NCBI GenBank assembly: GCA_017540565.1
Contig: JAFYAU010000007.1
Coordinates: 1 to 64,000 of the forward strand
Direction: 5' to 3'
Source of the DNA: Oscillospiraceae bacterium
GTDB lineage: Bacteria; Bacillota; Clostridia; Oscillospirales; Oscillospiraceae
Length of the DNA stretch: 64,000 nt
Shown here piece by piece: positions 17,241 to 26,565 of this stretch (positions are counted from its first letter, which is position 1; every line of letters begins with the position of its first letter). The notes below the pieces were generated by a model. The model saw only the letters and a program-made list of their open reading frames with translations, did not search any database and had not been told where the DNA came from. The translations under genes and the position numbers were made by a program.

Positions 17241-18706
17241 TTGCCGTTCCCCTCCTCCCGTTCCAGCGCAGCCAGCGCGTCACGGATCACTTCTCTTTCG
17301 TCGAAGTGATTCTTTGTCTTTCCTATGATCTGATATGTTTCGTGGCCCTTCCCGGCAAAGATCACGACATCGCCGGGCTGCGCATGGGCGACCGCCCATC
17401 CGATGGCTTCCCTGCGGTTTTCTATGACCACATAGGGCGTGGATGTGTCCTTCATGCCCTCCAGAATATCCCGGATGATAGCATCCGGCTGTTCCGTGCG
17501 GGGATTGTCCGAGGTCACGATCACAAAATCCGACAGATCCGCTGCAATCTTCCCCATGATGGGGCGCTTTGTCCTGTCCCTGTCACCGCCGCAGCCGAAC
17601 AGCGTGACCACCCTGCCTCTGGCGAACCCCTTCACCGTCCGGATGATGTTCTCCAGCGCGTCGGGCGTATGAGCATAGTCGATGAGCAGCGTGCAGTCCC
17701 TGCCCCCGGGTACGATCTCCGCCCGTCCCATGACGCCGGAGCACCCGGCGAGAGCCTCTACGGCCGCTTCAGGCGAGACGCCCAGGAGCACCGTGGCGGA
17801 CAGGGCGGATATGGCGTTGTATACGGAGAACCGTCCCGGGATCCCCAGATGGGCGGACCAGGCTCCGTCTCCGCAGCGGAAGGTGAAGTCCACGCCGCTG
17901 TCATGCAGACTTACGTTCTCAGCCCACATGTCGTATTCTCCCCCCGCCGCACCGGTCCTTGTTACACGGCAGGTCGCATTCTCTGTCATGAGCTTCCAGG
18001 CCGGATCGTCAGTGTTCACACTGCCCTGCCTGCACATGGTGAACAGGATTGCTTTCGCCCTTCCGTATTCCTCCATGGTCTTGTGAAAATCCAGATGATC
18101 CTCCGTCAGGTTGGTGAACACGCCCACCTCGAAGGGCACGCCATAGACACGGTCAAGGAAGAGAGCGTGGGAGGAAACCTCCATCACGACGTAGCTGCAC
18201 CCCTCCTCCGCCATCCGTGCAAACAGTTCTTGGAGTTCATTGGACTCCGGCGTGGTCCGCTCGGTGGGCAGCAGGGTACTGCCGATATAGTTCCCGTTTG
18301 TTCCGATCATCCCCACTGTCTTTCCTGTGGTCTTTTCCAGGATGGTCTTGATCAGATTCGTCGTTGTTGTCTTTCCGTTGGTCCCCGTGACACCGACGAT
18401 CTTCATCTTCTCCGCCGGACGGCCGTACCAGTTCGCTGCCGTCAGCGCAAGGCCGCGGCGGGTGTTGTCCGTCAGGACATAGGGAACGTCTGTCTCCGGC
18501 GTGCGGGAGCACAGCACGCAGGCAGCGCCCTTTTCCGCGGCCGCGGGGATATATCCGTGTCCGTCGGTCTCATATCCTACCACGGCAACGAACAGGCATC
18601 CGGGGCCGGTGCGGCGCGAATCCGCCTCCACTCCCTTGATCTCCATTTCCGGATCGGCGTGCCATTCCAGAACGGGAACGTCCTTCAGTATTTCCGAGAG
18701 TTTCAT
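17237..18706 (-). CDS. murE: UDP-MurNAc-tripeptide synthetase MurE
   Basis: ATP-dependent ligase adding the third residue (meso-diaminopimelate or lysine) to UDP-MurNAc-L-Ala-D-Glu. The 489-aa product has the P-loop GVTGTNGKTTT, the Mur-ligase centre YVVMEVSSHAL and the C-terminal TSDNPRTEQPDAI. The D-N-P-R motif is the one associated with meso-diaminopimelate selection. It lies 16 bases after the PBP gene. Confidence 0.94.
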   Translation of the reverse strand: MKLSEILKDVPVLEWHADPEMEIKGVEADSRRTGPGCLFVAVVGYETDGHGYIPAAAEKGAACVLCSRTPETDVPYVLTDNTRRGLALTAANWYGRPAEKMKIVGVTGTNGKTTTTNLIKTILEKTTGKTVGMIGTNGNYIGSTLLPTERTTPESNELQELFARMAEEGCSYVVMEVSSHALFLDRVYGVPFEVGVFTNLTEDHLDFHKTMEEYGRAKAILFTMCRQGSVNTDDPAWKLMTENATCRVTRTGAAGGEYDMWAENVSLHDSGVDFTFRCGDGAWSAHLGIPGRFSVYNAISALSATVLLGVSPEAAVEALAGCSGVMGRAEIVPGGRDCTLLIDYAHTPDALENIIRTVKGFARGRVVTLFGCGGDRDRTKRPIMGKIAADLSDFVIVTSDNPRTEQPDAIIRDILEGMKDTSTPYVVIENRREAIGWAVAHAQPGDVVIFAGKGHETYQIIGKTKNHFDEREVIRDALAALEREEGNGK

Positions 18707-18722
18707 ACTCTTCCCTTCCCTG

Positions 18723-21017
18723 TCAGTATTCTCCCTGTCCGGAAGTCTCGATCAATGCCACTTCCACCACAGAGCCGAAAGGCACCTTCTTGCCGGCCTC
18801 TGTGTACTGGGTGCCCACGACGGAACCTGCACCGGACACACCAGATGCCTTCCGGGCAAACAGTCCGGAGTTTCCAAGCCTCTTGACGGCTTCGGGGTAA
18901 GTCAGCCCGCTGATATTCGGGACCACCACATCTCCCGTCTCAGGCTCTTCGCCGAGATACAGGATCACCTTCGATCCTGCGGCGATCACCGTCCATGGGT
19001 CCGGGCTCTGTGCGGTGACGGAGGATCCGCTGCCCACGAATTCATAATCCAGTTTCTCGTAAGACAGTGCGCTGATGGCATCGTTCTGACCCCAGCCGGC
19101 CAGATTCGGCACAGTCACGTCCTTGACGGCCATATCCGCTTCGGAGTAGTCCGGCTCATAGCCCATATAGTCCAGAACGTGGGATAGGATCTTTCCTACC
19201 ACAGGTGCCGCCATGTTGGCGCCGCTGATATACCGTCCCGTGCGGTGGCTCGGAGTATCCAGCAGCAGCAGGACGACCACTTTGGGGTCGTTTGCCGGCG
19301 CGTAGCCGCAGAAGGAAACCACGTATTCCCTGTAATCAGCCGTCAGGTTCTCCGTGACCTTCTCCGATGTGCCCGTCTTCCCGGCGATATGATAACCCGC
19401 CACATAGGCGTTGCTGCCGCCGCCGTAGGTCACGACGGATTCCAGTATCCGGTTGACAGTGGCGGAAGTCTCGTTGCTGACGACCTGTCTTCTCACGGTT
19501 GGCTCGTTGAGCAGGACGGTATTGCCCTCGCTGTCCTCCACACTGCTGACCACATACGGCTGCATCAGGTAACCGCCGTTGCAGCAGGCAGAAATCGCCG
19601 TGACCATCTGTATGGGCGTTACGGTAAACGTCTGTCCGAACGAGGCTGCCGCCAGCTGGGATTTGTTGGTCGGATCTGTGAATACGTCGGTGCTCCACCA
19701 GATGCTGTCGCTCTCCCCGGCCAGGTCGATGTCCGTTTCGTCGAACAGCCCGAAGGCGTCCACATATTCGTAGAACTTCTTCGCTCCCACGCGGTCACCG
19801 ATGGTGACGAAGGCACAGTTGCAGGAATTCTGGGTCGCCTGAGCGAGCGTCTGCGTCCCGTGGCCGCTGTGCAGCCAGCAGAGGATGGGCTCCTCGCGCC
19901 CCAGGACGTTGATGCCGCCCCCGCAGTAGAAGGTGTCGTTCTCCGTCACCAGTCCCTCTTCGAGCGCCATGGCCAGCGTGACCGTCTTGAAGACGGATCC
20001 CGGCTCGTACGTATCGGACAGGGCCTTGTTCCTCCACTGCCGGAACAGCGCTTCCGTCTCCGCCTTGTTCCGCTCTTCCTCGTCCTCTATCGCGTCCAGC
20101 GACTCCTGTACCGGCTCGGAGAGCGTCAGGTAGTCGTTGGGATCGTAGTTTCCGTAGCTGGCCATACCCAGCACTTCTCCGGTGTTGGGATCCATCGCGA
20201 TGCAGGCGGCACCGTTGAGAACGTCGTTGATCTCGATGGCCTGCTGCAGATATTCCTCGATGATGCTCTGGATGGTCACATCGATGGTCAGTGTCACGTT
20301 GTCCCCGTTCTGGCCAACGCTGTAGTCCTCAAAGGCCGTGGACATCATCTGCTTTCCCCAGCCATTGACCAGCGACACGGTCCGTCCGGCGGTACCTGTC
20401 AGGTACCGGTCATACATGGCCTCCGTTCCCTCCAGGCCTCTGTTCTCGCTGCCGACGAATCCGATCACGTGGCAGGCCAGCCGGCTGTACGGATAGGCCC
20501 GGATGGAGGAATCCTCCAGATGCACGGCCGTCAGGCTGGGCTTGTCCCCGTTCCGGATCAGCTCCCGCACCTTTTCCGCCGTCTCTTCGTCCACCTGTTT
20601 CTTCAGGACCTCATACCAGGAGTCCTTCCTGTCGAAACGTGCGAGGATCTCGGCATAGTCCATGTCCAGGATCTGTGCCAGAGAGGCGGAAATGGCCGCC
20701 GCATCCTCATCGTTCTCCTCGCACTCGTATGGACTTACGAACACGTTGAAGGCAGACGAACTGACCGCCAGCGAATTGCCGTTCCGATCCACGATGCTGC
20801 CTCTCTGGGCGACCTCCGTCCGGACGGAACTCTGCTGTGAGGCAGCCTGCCTCTGATAGTCCTCATGGCGCATGATCTGCAGGTAATACAGCCTGCCCAC
20901 CAGGATGCCAAATGCAACTATGCCGCACGCTGCCATAAGTATCAGTGTGCGGCTGTTGAACCATTTATCCCGCCGCTCGCGAGGGCGGCGTCTTTTTTTT
21001 CCGTTGTCGTTACTCAT
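18723..21017 (-). CDS. spoVD: Class B penicillin-binding protein with PASTA domains (SpoVD/FtsI type)
   Basis: Transpeptidase for septal or spore cortex peptidoglycan, working with FtsW or SpoVE. The 764-aa protein has a basic cytoplasmic start, one membrane anchor (about residues 25-45), a PBP dimerisation region and a transpeptidase domain. Catalytic motifs are S341-V-F-K344, S398-C-N400 and K547-T-G. Two PASTA repeats (starting near VTVPNLAG and VVVPNISG) form the C-terminal 140 residues. The position between ftsL and murE is that of ftsI/spoVD. PASTA repeats favour SpoVD or PBP2B; the two cannot be separated here. Confidence 0.92.
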   Translation of the reverse strand: MSNDNGKKRRRPRERRDKWFNSRTLILMAACGIVAFGILVGRLYYLQIMRHEDYQRQAASQQSSVRTEVAQRGSIVDRNGNSLAVSSSAFNVFVSPYECEENDEDAAAISASLAQILDMDYAEILARFDRKDSWYEVLKKQVDEETAEKVRELIRNGDKPSLTAVHLEDSSIRAYPYSRLACHVIGFVGSENRGLEGTEAMYDRYLTGTAGRTVSLVNGWGKQMMSTAFEDYSVGQNGDNVTLTIDVTIQSIIEEYLQQAIEINDVLNGAACIAMDPNTGEVLGMASYGNYDPNDYLTLSEPVQESLDAIEDEEERNKAETEALFRQWRNKALSDTYEPGSVFKTVTLAMALEEGLVTENDTFYCGGGINVLGREEPILCWLHSGHGTQTLAQATQNSCNCAFVTIGDRVGAKKFYEYVDAFGLFDETDIDLAGESDSIWWSTDVFTDPTNKSQLAAASFGQTFTVTPIQMVTAISACCNGGYLMQPYVVSSVEDSEGNTVLLNEPTVRRQVVSNETSATVNRILESVVTYGGGSNAYVAGYHIAGKTGTSEKVTENLTADYREYVVSFCGYAPANDPKVVVLLLLDTPSHRTGRYISGANMAAPVVGKILSHVLDYMGYEPDYSEADMAVKDVTVPNLAGWGQNDAISALSYEKLDYEFVGSGSSVTAQSPDPWTVIAAGSKVILYLGEEPETGDVVVPNISGLTYPEAVKRLGNSGLFARKASGVSGAGSVVGTQYTEAGKKVPFGSVVEVALIETSGQGEY

Positions 21018-21045
21018 CCCAGTCTCCCCGTGGAGGGCCGTCTCA

Positions 21046-21552
21046 TTATCTTCCTATCGCGGCGGCGATCATGGCCGTGATCCCGGACAGGACGGATTCT
21101 CCTCCGTCGCCCGAGCAGACCGCGACGCTGTCCTGAGCCTCCAGTCTGACATATCCGATCTGGTCGGCTGCCGGCGCATTCATTCCCAGCGCCGTCTGCG
21201 CGTACGCCTTTACCTCGTTCATGTCGAATGCTGCTTCGTAAGCCACGGTCAGCTTCCTGTTGGCGTCCTCGAGTTCCTCCACCTGCGTACGGACCGCGAT
21301 GGCCTCCGCTGCGGTCGACGTATAGGCCGCATAGGCCATGAGCGCGATCACCACCATGGCGGCCACCACGATCACGCCGAGCACTGCCGTAATGGACAGG
21401 CCGTACCGGCGGCTTGCCGCGCGCCGTGCGGCTCTACGCCGCGCCGGATGCGAAGACTGCTGTTCCTCTTCCTGCCAGACGACCTCGTAGGCGGCATTTC
21501 CGTTATATAGTTCCGTGTTCCTGTAACGGACTTCTTCCGCCACTTTGTCCAC
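21046..21552 (-). CDS. ftsL: FtsL-like divisome protein
   Basis: A 168-aa bitopic protein with a basic, charged cytoplasmic half, a single membrane segment (about residues 50-75) and a short coiled coil (TQVEELEDANRKL), typical of FtsL. The remaining tail after about residue 120 is low in charge and longer than usual. It starts with GTG a few bases after rsmH, with only a weak Shine-Dalgarno sequence, so it is probably translationally coupled. Assignment rests on topology and position between rsmH and the PBP, since FtsL sequences are poorly conserved. Confidence 0.75.
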   Translation of the reverse strand: MDKVAEEVRYRNTELYNGNAAYEVVWQEEEQQSSHPARRRAARRAASRRYGLSITAVLGVIVVAAMVVIALMAYAAYTSTAAEAIAVRTQVEELEDANRKLTVAYEAAFDMNEVKAYAQTALGMNAPAADQIGYVRLEAQDSVAVCSGDGGESVLSGITAMIAAAIGR

Positions 21553-21559
21553 CTTCTTG

Positions 21560-22486
21560 TCACACCCGTTGGGCGATCCTCAGCCGGGCGCTTCTGGCCC
21601 GCGGGTTTGCCTCCGTTTCCTCTTCCGTCGGCTGGATCGGCTTCCGCGTCACCGACCGCAGTGTCTGCTTGAACCCGCATACGCATACGGGGAATTCTCT
21701 GGGGCAGGTGCAGCCCTTCTCTCTGGACGCGATCGCGTTCTTCACGATCCTGTCCTCCAGTGAGTGGAAGCTGATCACGCACAGCCGACCGCCCTCGTTC
21801 AGGAGGTCCGGTGCGGCGTCCATCATCTCCGCCACTTCCGTCAGTTCGTCATTGACGGCGATGCGGATCGCCTGAAATGTCCGTTTGGCCGGATGCTGTT
21901 TTTCGCGCAGCGCCTGCGGAGGCAGGGCCCTCCGGACGATTTCCGCCAACTGCAGCGTGGTCTGGACCGGAGCGTCTTTCCGACTCCGGCAGATTGCCGC
22001 GGCGACGGCCGGAGCGTATCTCTCCTCTCCGTATTCGTAGAGGATCTTCTTCAGTCTGTCTGCCGGCCATTCGTTGACTATCTGGAATGCGGTCAGTCCG
22101 GCCCCAGGATCCATCCGCATGTCCAGCGGCGCATCGGTCCTGTAGGAAAAACCGCGCGCTGCGTCGTCCAGCTGGGGCGATGACACGCCCAGATCGAACA
22201 GCATGCCGTCCACGGCGGCGATCCCGAGTTCTCCCAGGATTCGCTTCAGCTCGGAGAACCGCCCGTGCACGAGCGTGACTCTGTCCCCAAAGGGGGCCAG
22301 CCTCGCTCCCGCTTCCCTGATGGCCTGCGGGTCTCTGTCTATGCCGATCAGCCGTCCCTCCGTCAGCCGGCGGGCGATGGCCTCCGAGTGTCCTCCCCTG
22401 CCCAGCGTGCCGTCCAGATAGACGCCGTCAGGCCGGATGGCAAGACCTTCGATGCACTCCCGCAGCATGACCGGTACGTGCTGCAT
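21560..22486 (-). CDS. rsmH: 16S rRNA (cytosine1402-N4)-methyltransferase
   Basis: S-adenosylmethionine-dependent enzyme modifying C1402 in the ribosomal P site. The 308-aa product starts MQHVPVMLRECIEGL, with the SAM-binding YLDGTLGRGGHS and the substrate motif FHSLEDRIVK. The ATG overlaps the mraZ stop (TGATG). Standard second gene of the dcw cluster. Confidence 0.96.
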   Translation of the reverse strand: MQHVPVMLRECIEGLAIRPDGVYLDGTLGRGGHSEAIARRLTEGRLIGIDRDPQAIREAGARLAPFGDRVTLVHGRFSELKRILGELGIAAVDGMLFDLGVSSPQLDDAARGFSYRTDAPLDMRMDPGAGLTAFQIVNEWPADRLKKILYEYGEERYAPAVAAAICRSRKDAPVQTTLQLAEIVRRALPPQALREKQHPAKRTFQAIRIAVNDELTEVAEMMDAAPDLLNEGGRLCVISFHSLEDRIVKNAIASREKGCTCPREFPVCVCGFKQTLRSVTRKPIQPTEEETEANPRARSARLRIAQRV

Positions 22487-22902
22487 CAGAAATCAAGCTC
22501 CTCAAAAGCGTCGGCCAGGGATTCCGGCGTGGTCTCTTCTCTGTCGACCTCGGTCCACTTGTCAGCATCCCAGATCTCGATGTTTACGCCGACGCCGACG
22601 ACGGCAACGTTCTTTTTCAGTCCTGCGAACTCGCGGAGCTGCATCGGGAGGAGTATCCTCCCCTGCGCGTCGAGGTCGCACTGCGCCGCATGAGAAAAAA
22701 CAGACCGTATTTTTTTACGGTCTTTATAGGACATCGCCTCGTATTTTTCCTTCAGCCGGTTCCACTTCTCCATCGGATATCCCGACAGACACTGTTCCGG
22801 TGAAACGGTGACATAAAAGCTTTGTCCGAGTTTTTCCCGCAGGTTGGCGGGAATAAACAGACGCCCCTTGGCATCCAGTGAATGCTGATATACGCCTGTC
22901 AT
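22486..22902 (-). CDS. mraZ: Transcriptional regulator MraZ
   Basis: DNA-binding regulator of the dcw cluster, with two AbrB-like half-barrels. The 138-aa product has two SpoVT/AbrB-type repeats, each with a D-x-K/Q-G-R turn (LDAKGRLFIPANLR near the start and LDAQGRILLPMQLR in the middle). The ATG is chosen after GGAGAGGTGAG; a longer frame has no family similarity. It is the first gene of the cluster and lies under its own predicted binding repeats. Confidence 0.94.
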   Translation of the reverse strand: MTGVYQHSLDAKGRLFIPANLREKLGQSFYVTVSPEQCLSGYPMEKWNRLKEKYEAMSYKDRKKIRSVFSHAAQCDLDAQGRILLPMQLREFAGLKKNVAVVGVGVNIEIWDADKWTEVDREETTPESLADAFEELDF

Positions 22903-22941
22903 GGTCTCACCTCTCCTGCCGCTCGAAAGTGTGGGATTTTG

Positions 22942-22967
22942 ATGCACTTTACACCACATTTCCCCAC
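22942..22967 (-). promoter_or_regulatory. MraZ-box direct repeats
   Basis: Three repeats at exact 10-base intervals on the minus strand: GTGGGG (22967-22962), GTGGTG (22957-22952) and GTGCAT (22947-22942), each followed by an A/T-rich tetrad. They lie just downstream of the predicted transcription start. They resemble the spaced GTGG-type repeats bound by MraZ, which suggests autoregulation. Confidence 0.6.
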
Positions 22968-22978
22968 CGGACGCCCTC

Positions 22979-23007
22979 ATTATACAGAAGGGTTACATAA
23001 AACGCAA
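22979..23007 (-). promoter_or_regulatory. dcw cluster promoter
   Basis: Minus-strand TTGCGT (23007-23002), 17-base spacer, consensus TATAAT (22984-22979). It would start transcription near 22972, just before the MraZ-type repeats. Confidence 0.75.
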
Positions 23008-23059
23008 TAGGGTTTTTTCAAAAAAAAAGAAGTTTTTTACCGAAATAGGCGCAAAAAAA

Positions 23060-23088
23060 CAGCGCGGTCCCTCTTGGGAACCGCGCCG
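23060..23088 (-). terminator. Intrinsic terminator upstream of the dcw promoter
   Basis: A GC-rich stem GCGCGGTTCCC/GGGACCGCGC with a short loop is followed on the minus strand by TGTTTTTTT. It ends the transcript of the coiled-coil gene before the dcw promoter. Confidence 0.8.
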
Positions 23089-23119
23089 TTCAGGCACAAA
23101 GTTATTCAGTCATTGTCCG

Positions 23120-23620
23120 TCATTCATCGATGTCTTCAGGGACGACGGACTCTTTTTCGGCAGACCCGACCGCTTTCCTGAATCCGGCTCTCGACTGTCT
23201 GGTGTCCTCCAGCGTCCGGGAGATGGCTTCTTCCGTCCGGCGGAGCATCTCGTCGATGTACTCGTTGGCGGATCTCTTCAGCTCAGCGGTGCTCTTCTGG
23301 GTCCTCTCCATCAGCTCGGCACTTTTCTCCCTGGCCGTCCGATAGATTTCCTGCTCGTTGACCATCTGTTTGGCACGCTCCTCCGCGGCATGGCGGATGT
23401 TCTCCGCCTCACGCTTGGCGTTGGCGATGAATTCGCTGCGGGCGTCCACCAGCCGCCTGGCCTCGGCCATCTCCGAAGGCAGCTGTGCCTTGATGCTGTC
23501 CAGCATGTCCAGGGCCTTTTCCCGCTCGATCATACACTTGTCGCTGCTCAGCGGCACGCTCCGTGCCTCGCGCAGCATGGTGCTCAATACTTCGATCAGT
23601 TCCTGTACGTCATTTCCCAT
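23120..23620 (-). CDS. Coiled-coil protein (DivIVA- or ATP-synthase-B-like)
   Basis: A 166-aa, highly charged, almost entirely helical protein without a signal peptide or membrane segment. The central 120 residues (ARRLVDARSEFIANAKREAEN onwards) show heptad-like Glu/Arg/Ala patterning, as in DivIVA tails or F0F1 subunit b. The N-terminal DivIVA tropomodulin-like motif is not evident, so the function is open. It is cotranscribed with coaD, 45 bases upstream, and closes with a terminator. A role in cell-pole or envelope organisation is only a guess. Confidence 0.6.
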   Translation of the reverse strand: MGNDVQELIEVLSTMLREARSVPLSSDKCMIEREKALDMLDSIKAQLPSEMAEARRLVDARSEFIANAKREAENIRHAAEERAKQMVNEQEIYRTAREKSAELMERTQKSTAELKRSANEYIDEMLRRTEEAISRTLEDTRQSRAGFRKAVGSAEKESVVPEDIDE

Positions 23621-23665
23621 GATAACACTCCATTCTGCCGTACGTCCCGTCTCCGGGCAGCACGT

Positions 23666-24145
23666 TCATCTCCTGAGCTTTGCCGAGACCTCGTCGATGA
23701 TCTCCGCAGGGAGCGAATCGGTGAGGTCGGCGCCGTATTTTGCCATTTCTCTGGCAATGGTCGAGCTGAGGTACGTATATTTTTCACTGGAAGCCAGAAA
23801 CATGGTCTCGATTGAGGGGTTCAGCTTCTTGTTTGCCAGAGCCATCTGGAATTCCGAATCGAAATCCGATACGGCACGCAGCCCCTTCACGATGGCGCAG
23901 GCGCCGCGGGATTCCGCGTAGTCCACCAGCAGTCCGTCTGACGTCTCCACCACGACATTGGGAAGATAGGCTGTGGAGCGGCGGATCATATCCGCTCTCT
24001 CCTCCTGCGTGAACTTGGGCTTCTTGTCGGAATTGACCATCACGCAGACGTAGAGTCTGTCGAAGATCGCGGCTGCGCGTTCGATGATGTTGATATGTCC
24101 GAGGGTGACCGGGTCGAAGCTCCCCGGATATACCGCAATCTTCAT
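23666..24145 (-). CDS. coaD: Phosphopantetheine adenylyltransferase
   Basis: Fourth step of coenzyme A synthesis: ATP plus 4'-phosphopantetheine gives dephospho-CoA. The 159-aa product begins MKIAVYPGSFDPVTLGHINIIERA, with the nucleotidyltransferase HxGH-type motif (TLGH), and carries KGLRAVSDFDSEFQMA and YLSSTIAREM. The start overlaps the rsmD stop by 4 bases. CoA supply matters for the acetyl-CoA synthases in this window, but the gene sits in a general housekeeping run. Confidence 0.96.
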   Translation of the reverse strand: MKIAVYPGSFDPVTLGHINIIERAAAIFDRLYVCVMVNSDKKPKFTQEERADMIRRSTAYLPNVVVETSDGLLVDYAESRGACAIVKGLRAVSDFDSEFQMALANKKLNPSIETMFLASSEKYTYLSSTIAREMAKYGADLTDSLPAEIIDEVSAKLRR

Positions 24146-24690
24146 TGACGTTCCTCCCTGATGTATACCGCGAGGCGGATCTTCCCGTAACGGTACTCTC
24201 TGCCCCTGCGGCACCCGCCCGGGGCGTCCGGGACAGGATCCTCCGCTGGTAATTCGCATATTATTATACCATTCTCCCGCAGGATGTCAAACTCATTTAT
24301 GGCTGACAGCCCCCGCTCCAGAAGGCCGCGGGAATAGGGAGGATCCAGGAAGATCAGGTCGAACGTCCCCAGCCCCTGGACCGCCGTGAGGCTGTCGCCC
24401 CGCAGCACCCTGGCCCGGTCCTCCACGCCGGCGAGGCGGACGTTCTCCCGCACGATCGCCGCCGCGGCGGGAGACGCGTCGATGAACACCGCCTCCGCGG
24501 CGCCCCTGCTCAGCGCCTCGATCCCCAGCTGGCCCGTTCCGGCGAACATGTCGAGCACGCGGCTTCCTTCGATATCGAACTGGATGATGTTGAAAAGGGA
24601 TTCCTTCACCTTGTCCGTCGTGGGGCGGATATCTCTTCCTTTCGGCTCTTTCAGCCGGCAGCCCCTTGCCGTACCGCTGATGACTCTCAA
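24142..24690 (-). CDS. rsmD: 16S rRNA (guanine966-N2)-methyltransferase
   Basis: A 182-aa SAM-dependent methyltransferase with MRVISGTARG at the start, the SAM loop VLDMFAGTGQLGIEALSRGA and the N-methylation motif LDPPY. It starts with TTG, overlapping the uvrC stop (AGTTGAG), so translation is coupled. The rsmD-coaD pair is standard in Firmicutes. Confidence 0.94.
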   Translation of the reverse strand: MRVISGTARGCRLKEPKGRDIRPTTDKVKESLFNIIQFDIEGSRVLDMFAGTGQLGIEALSRGAAEAVFIDASPAAAAIVRENVRLAGVEDRARVLRGDSLTAVQGLGTFDLIFLDPPYSRGLLERGLSAINEFDILRENGIIICELPAEDPVPDAPGGCRRGREYRYGKIRLAVYIREERQ

Positions 24691-26546
24691 CTATCCTTTT
24701 CCCCCACTTTTTCATCATTTTCCCTGTGAAAGTGGCCAAAAACCGCCTCTGCAGTTCTTTTATCCACCACTTCCTCCAATTTCTCCCGGTCTGCCGCAGC
24801 GATGGCCTTCAGGCTGCCGAACGCTTTGAGCAGCGCCTGCTTCCGTTTCAGCCCCACGCCGCGGATCCTGTCGAGCTCCGAATAGGAGGTACCTCCCCGC
24901 TGAAGGGATCGCTGGTACTCAATGGCGCAGCGGTGCGTCTCCTCCTGTATCGTCCCGATGAAGGAGAACACGCCCGGATTGGCTGAGATCCCGATCTCCC
25001 CGCCGTCCGGGGCCGTCAGGGCCCGTGTGCGGTGCCGGTCATCCTTGACCATGCCGAAGACGGGCACGCTGATGCCCAGATCCCTCAGCACATCCGAGGC
25101 CGCCGCGGCGTGCACAGCGCCGCCGTCGATCAGGAGCAGGTCCGGCAGATCTCCGAAATGGGCGTCCCCGTCCAGGAATCTGCGGAACCGGCGGCCGACC
25201 GCTTCGCGCATGCTGCCGTAGTCGTCCTGACCGGAGACCGTCTTCATCCGGAACCTGCGGTATTCGCCCTTCTTCGGCCGGGCATGGACGAACACGGTCA
25301 TCCCGGCCACGATATTGTCATTGCCGGTATTGGAGATGTCGAAAGCCTCGATCCTCTCCGGCAGGGCCGCGAGCCGCAGCGCGTCGCGGAGCCATTCCAG
25401 CACCTTCAGCTGTTTTTCCTCGCGCGTGCTCACGCGTTCGGCTTCCTCCGCCGCGTTCACTTCCGCCGTCTCCGCCAGTCTGGCCATCTCCCCCCGCTGT
25501 GGAACGGACAGCTTCGTCTTTCCGATTCCGTTGAGGAGCTGCTCCAGCGCCTCCATCCCCGCCGGGCGGCACGGAAGGAGGATCGAGCGCGGCACGCCGC
25601 CTCTCCTCTGATAATAGCCGGCCAGCAGCGCGGCAAGTGCCTCCGGCCGGTCCTCCATCGGCGTCGGGATGATCTCGTAGTCCTTGTCCAGAAGGTCGCC
25701 GCCGATGTAGTGAAGAACGGCAAAGCAGCTCTTCGCCGTCCCGAGATACAGGCCCACGGCGTCGGTGTCCGCGAAACCTCCGGCCACCACCCGCTGTGTG
25801 GACTTCAGAGCGGTGATCGCCCGGATCCGGTCTCTTTTCTCCGTCGCCAGCTCGAACCGGAGCTCCGCGGCGTCGGCCTCCATCTGCTCGGTCAGCTCCT
25901 TCACGAGCTCATCCGTCTTTCCCCCGAGCATCCGGACCGCCGCCTCCATCCCGGCGCGGTATTCCTCCTGCGAGGCATCCTCCAGGCAGTACCCCCGGCA
26001 CGCGCCCATATGATAGTTCAGGCACGGCCGGCTCTTTCCGATGTCCCGGGGGAACTTCTTTCCGCAGGTGGGCAGCTTCAGCGCCTTGGATACCGCGTCG
26101 ATGGCGCGGAAGGTGGTCCCCCGCCCACCGTAGGGGCCGTAGTAGTCCGCCCCGTCGTTTCCCATCCGGTTCACGACGGAGAATGAGGGGTAAGGCTCTC
26201 GCATATCTACCCGGATAAAGGGGTATCCCTTGTCGTCCTTCAGCAGGATGTTGTAATGGGGCATGTGGTGCTTGATCAGGGAATTCTCCAGCACCAGCGC
26301 CTCGAATTCCGAAGAGGCTACGATCACGTCGAAATCCTCCACTTTGGCGACCATGGCCTCGGTCTTGGCGTTGTGGGCTCCGTGAAAATAGCTGCTCACC
26401 CTGTTTTTCAGTTTGACCGCCTTCCCCACGTAGATCACGTCCCCGGTCCTGTCCTTCATCAGGTAGACCCCGGGTTTCAGGGGAAGGCTTCCCGCCTTCT
26501 CCCGCAGACGTTCCATGACCTCCGTTCTCGACACGGCGTCAGCCAT
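24687..26546 (-). CDS. uvrC: Excinuclease ABC subunit C
   Basis: Nuclease of nucleotide excision repair that makes both incisions at UvrB-marked lesions. The 619-aa protein has the GIY-YIG 3'-incision domain (PGVYLMKDRTGDVIYVGKA), a UVR motif (near residues 205-240), the RNase H-like 5'-incision domain (EAFDISN and DLLLIDGG) and C-terminal HhH motifs (DRIRGVGLKRKQALLKAFGS). The ATG follows GGGAGGTGA. Confidence 0.97.
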   Translation of the reverse strand: MADAVSRTEVMERLREKAGSLPLKPGVYLMKDRTGDVIYVGKAVKLKNRVSSYFHGAHNAKTEAMVAKVEDFDVIVASSEFEALVLENSLIKHHMPHYNILLKDDKGYPFIRVDMREPYPSFSVVNRMGNDGADYYGPYGGRGTTFRAIDAVSKALKLPTCGKKFPRDIGKSRPCLNYHMGACRGYCLEDASQEEYRAGMEAAVRMLGGKTDELVKELTEQMEADAAELRFELATEKRDRIRAITALKSTQRVVAGGFADTDAVGLYLGTAKSCFAVLHYIGGDLLDKDYEIIPTPMEDRPEALAALLAGYYQRRGGVPRSILLPCRPAGMEALEQLLNGIGKTKLSVPQRGEMARLAETAEVNAAEEAERVSTREEKQLKVLEWLRDALRLAALPERIEAFDISNTGNDNIVAGMTVFVHARPKKGEYRRFRMKTVSGQDDYGSMREAVGRRFRRFLDGDAHFGDLPDLLLIDGGAVHAAAASDVLRDLGISVPVFGMVKDDRHRTRALTAPDGGEIGISANPGVFSFIGTIQEETHRCAIEYQRSLQRGGTSYSELDRIRGVGLKRKQALLKAFGSLKAIAAADREKLEEVVDKRTAEAVFGHFHRENDEKVGEKDS

Positions 26547-26565
26547 CGGCCGTCACCTCCCTAAA

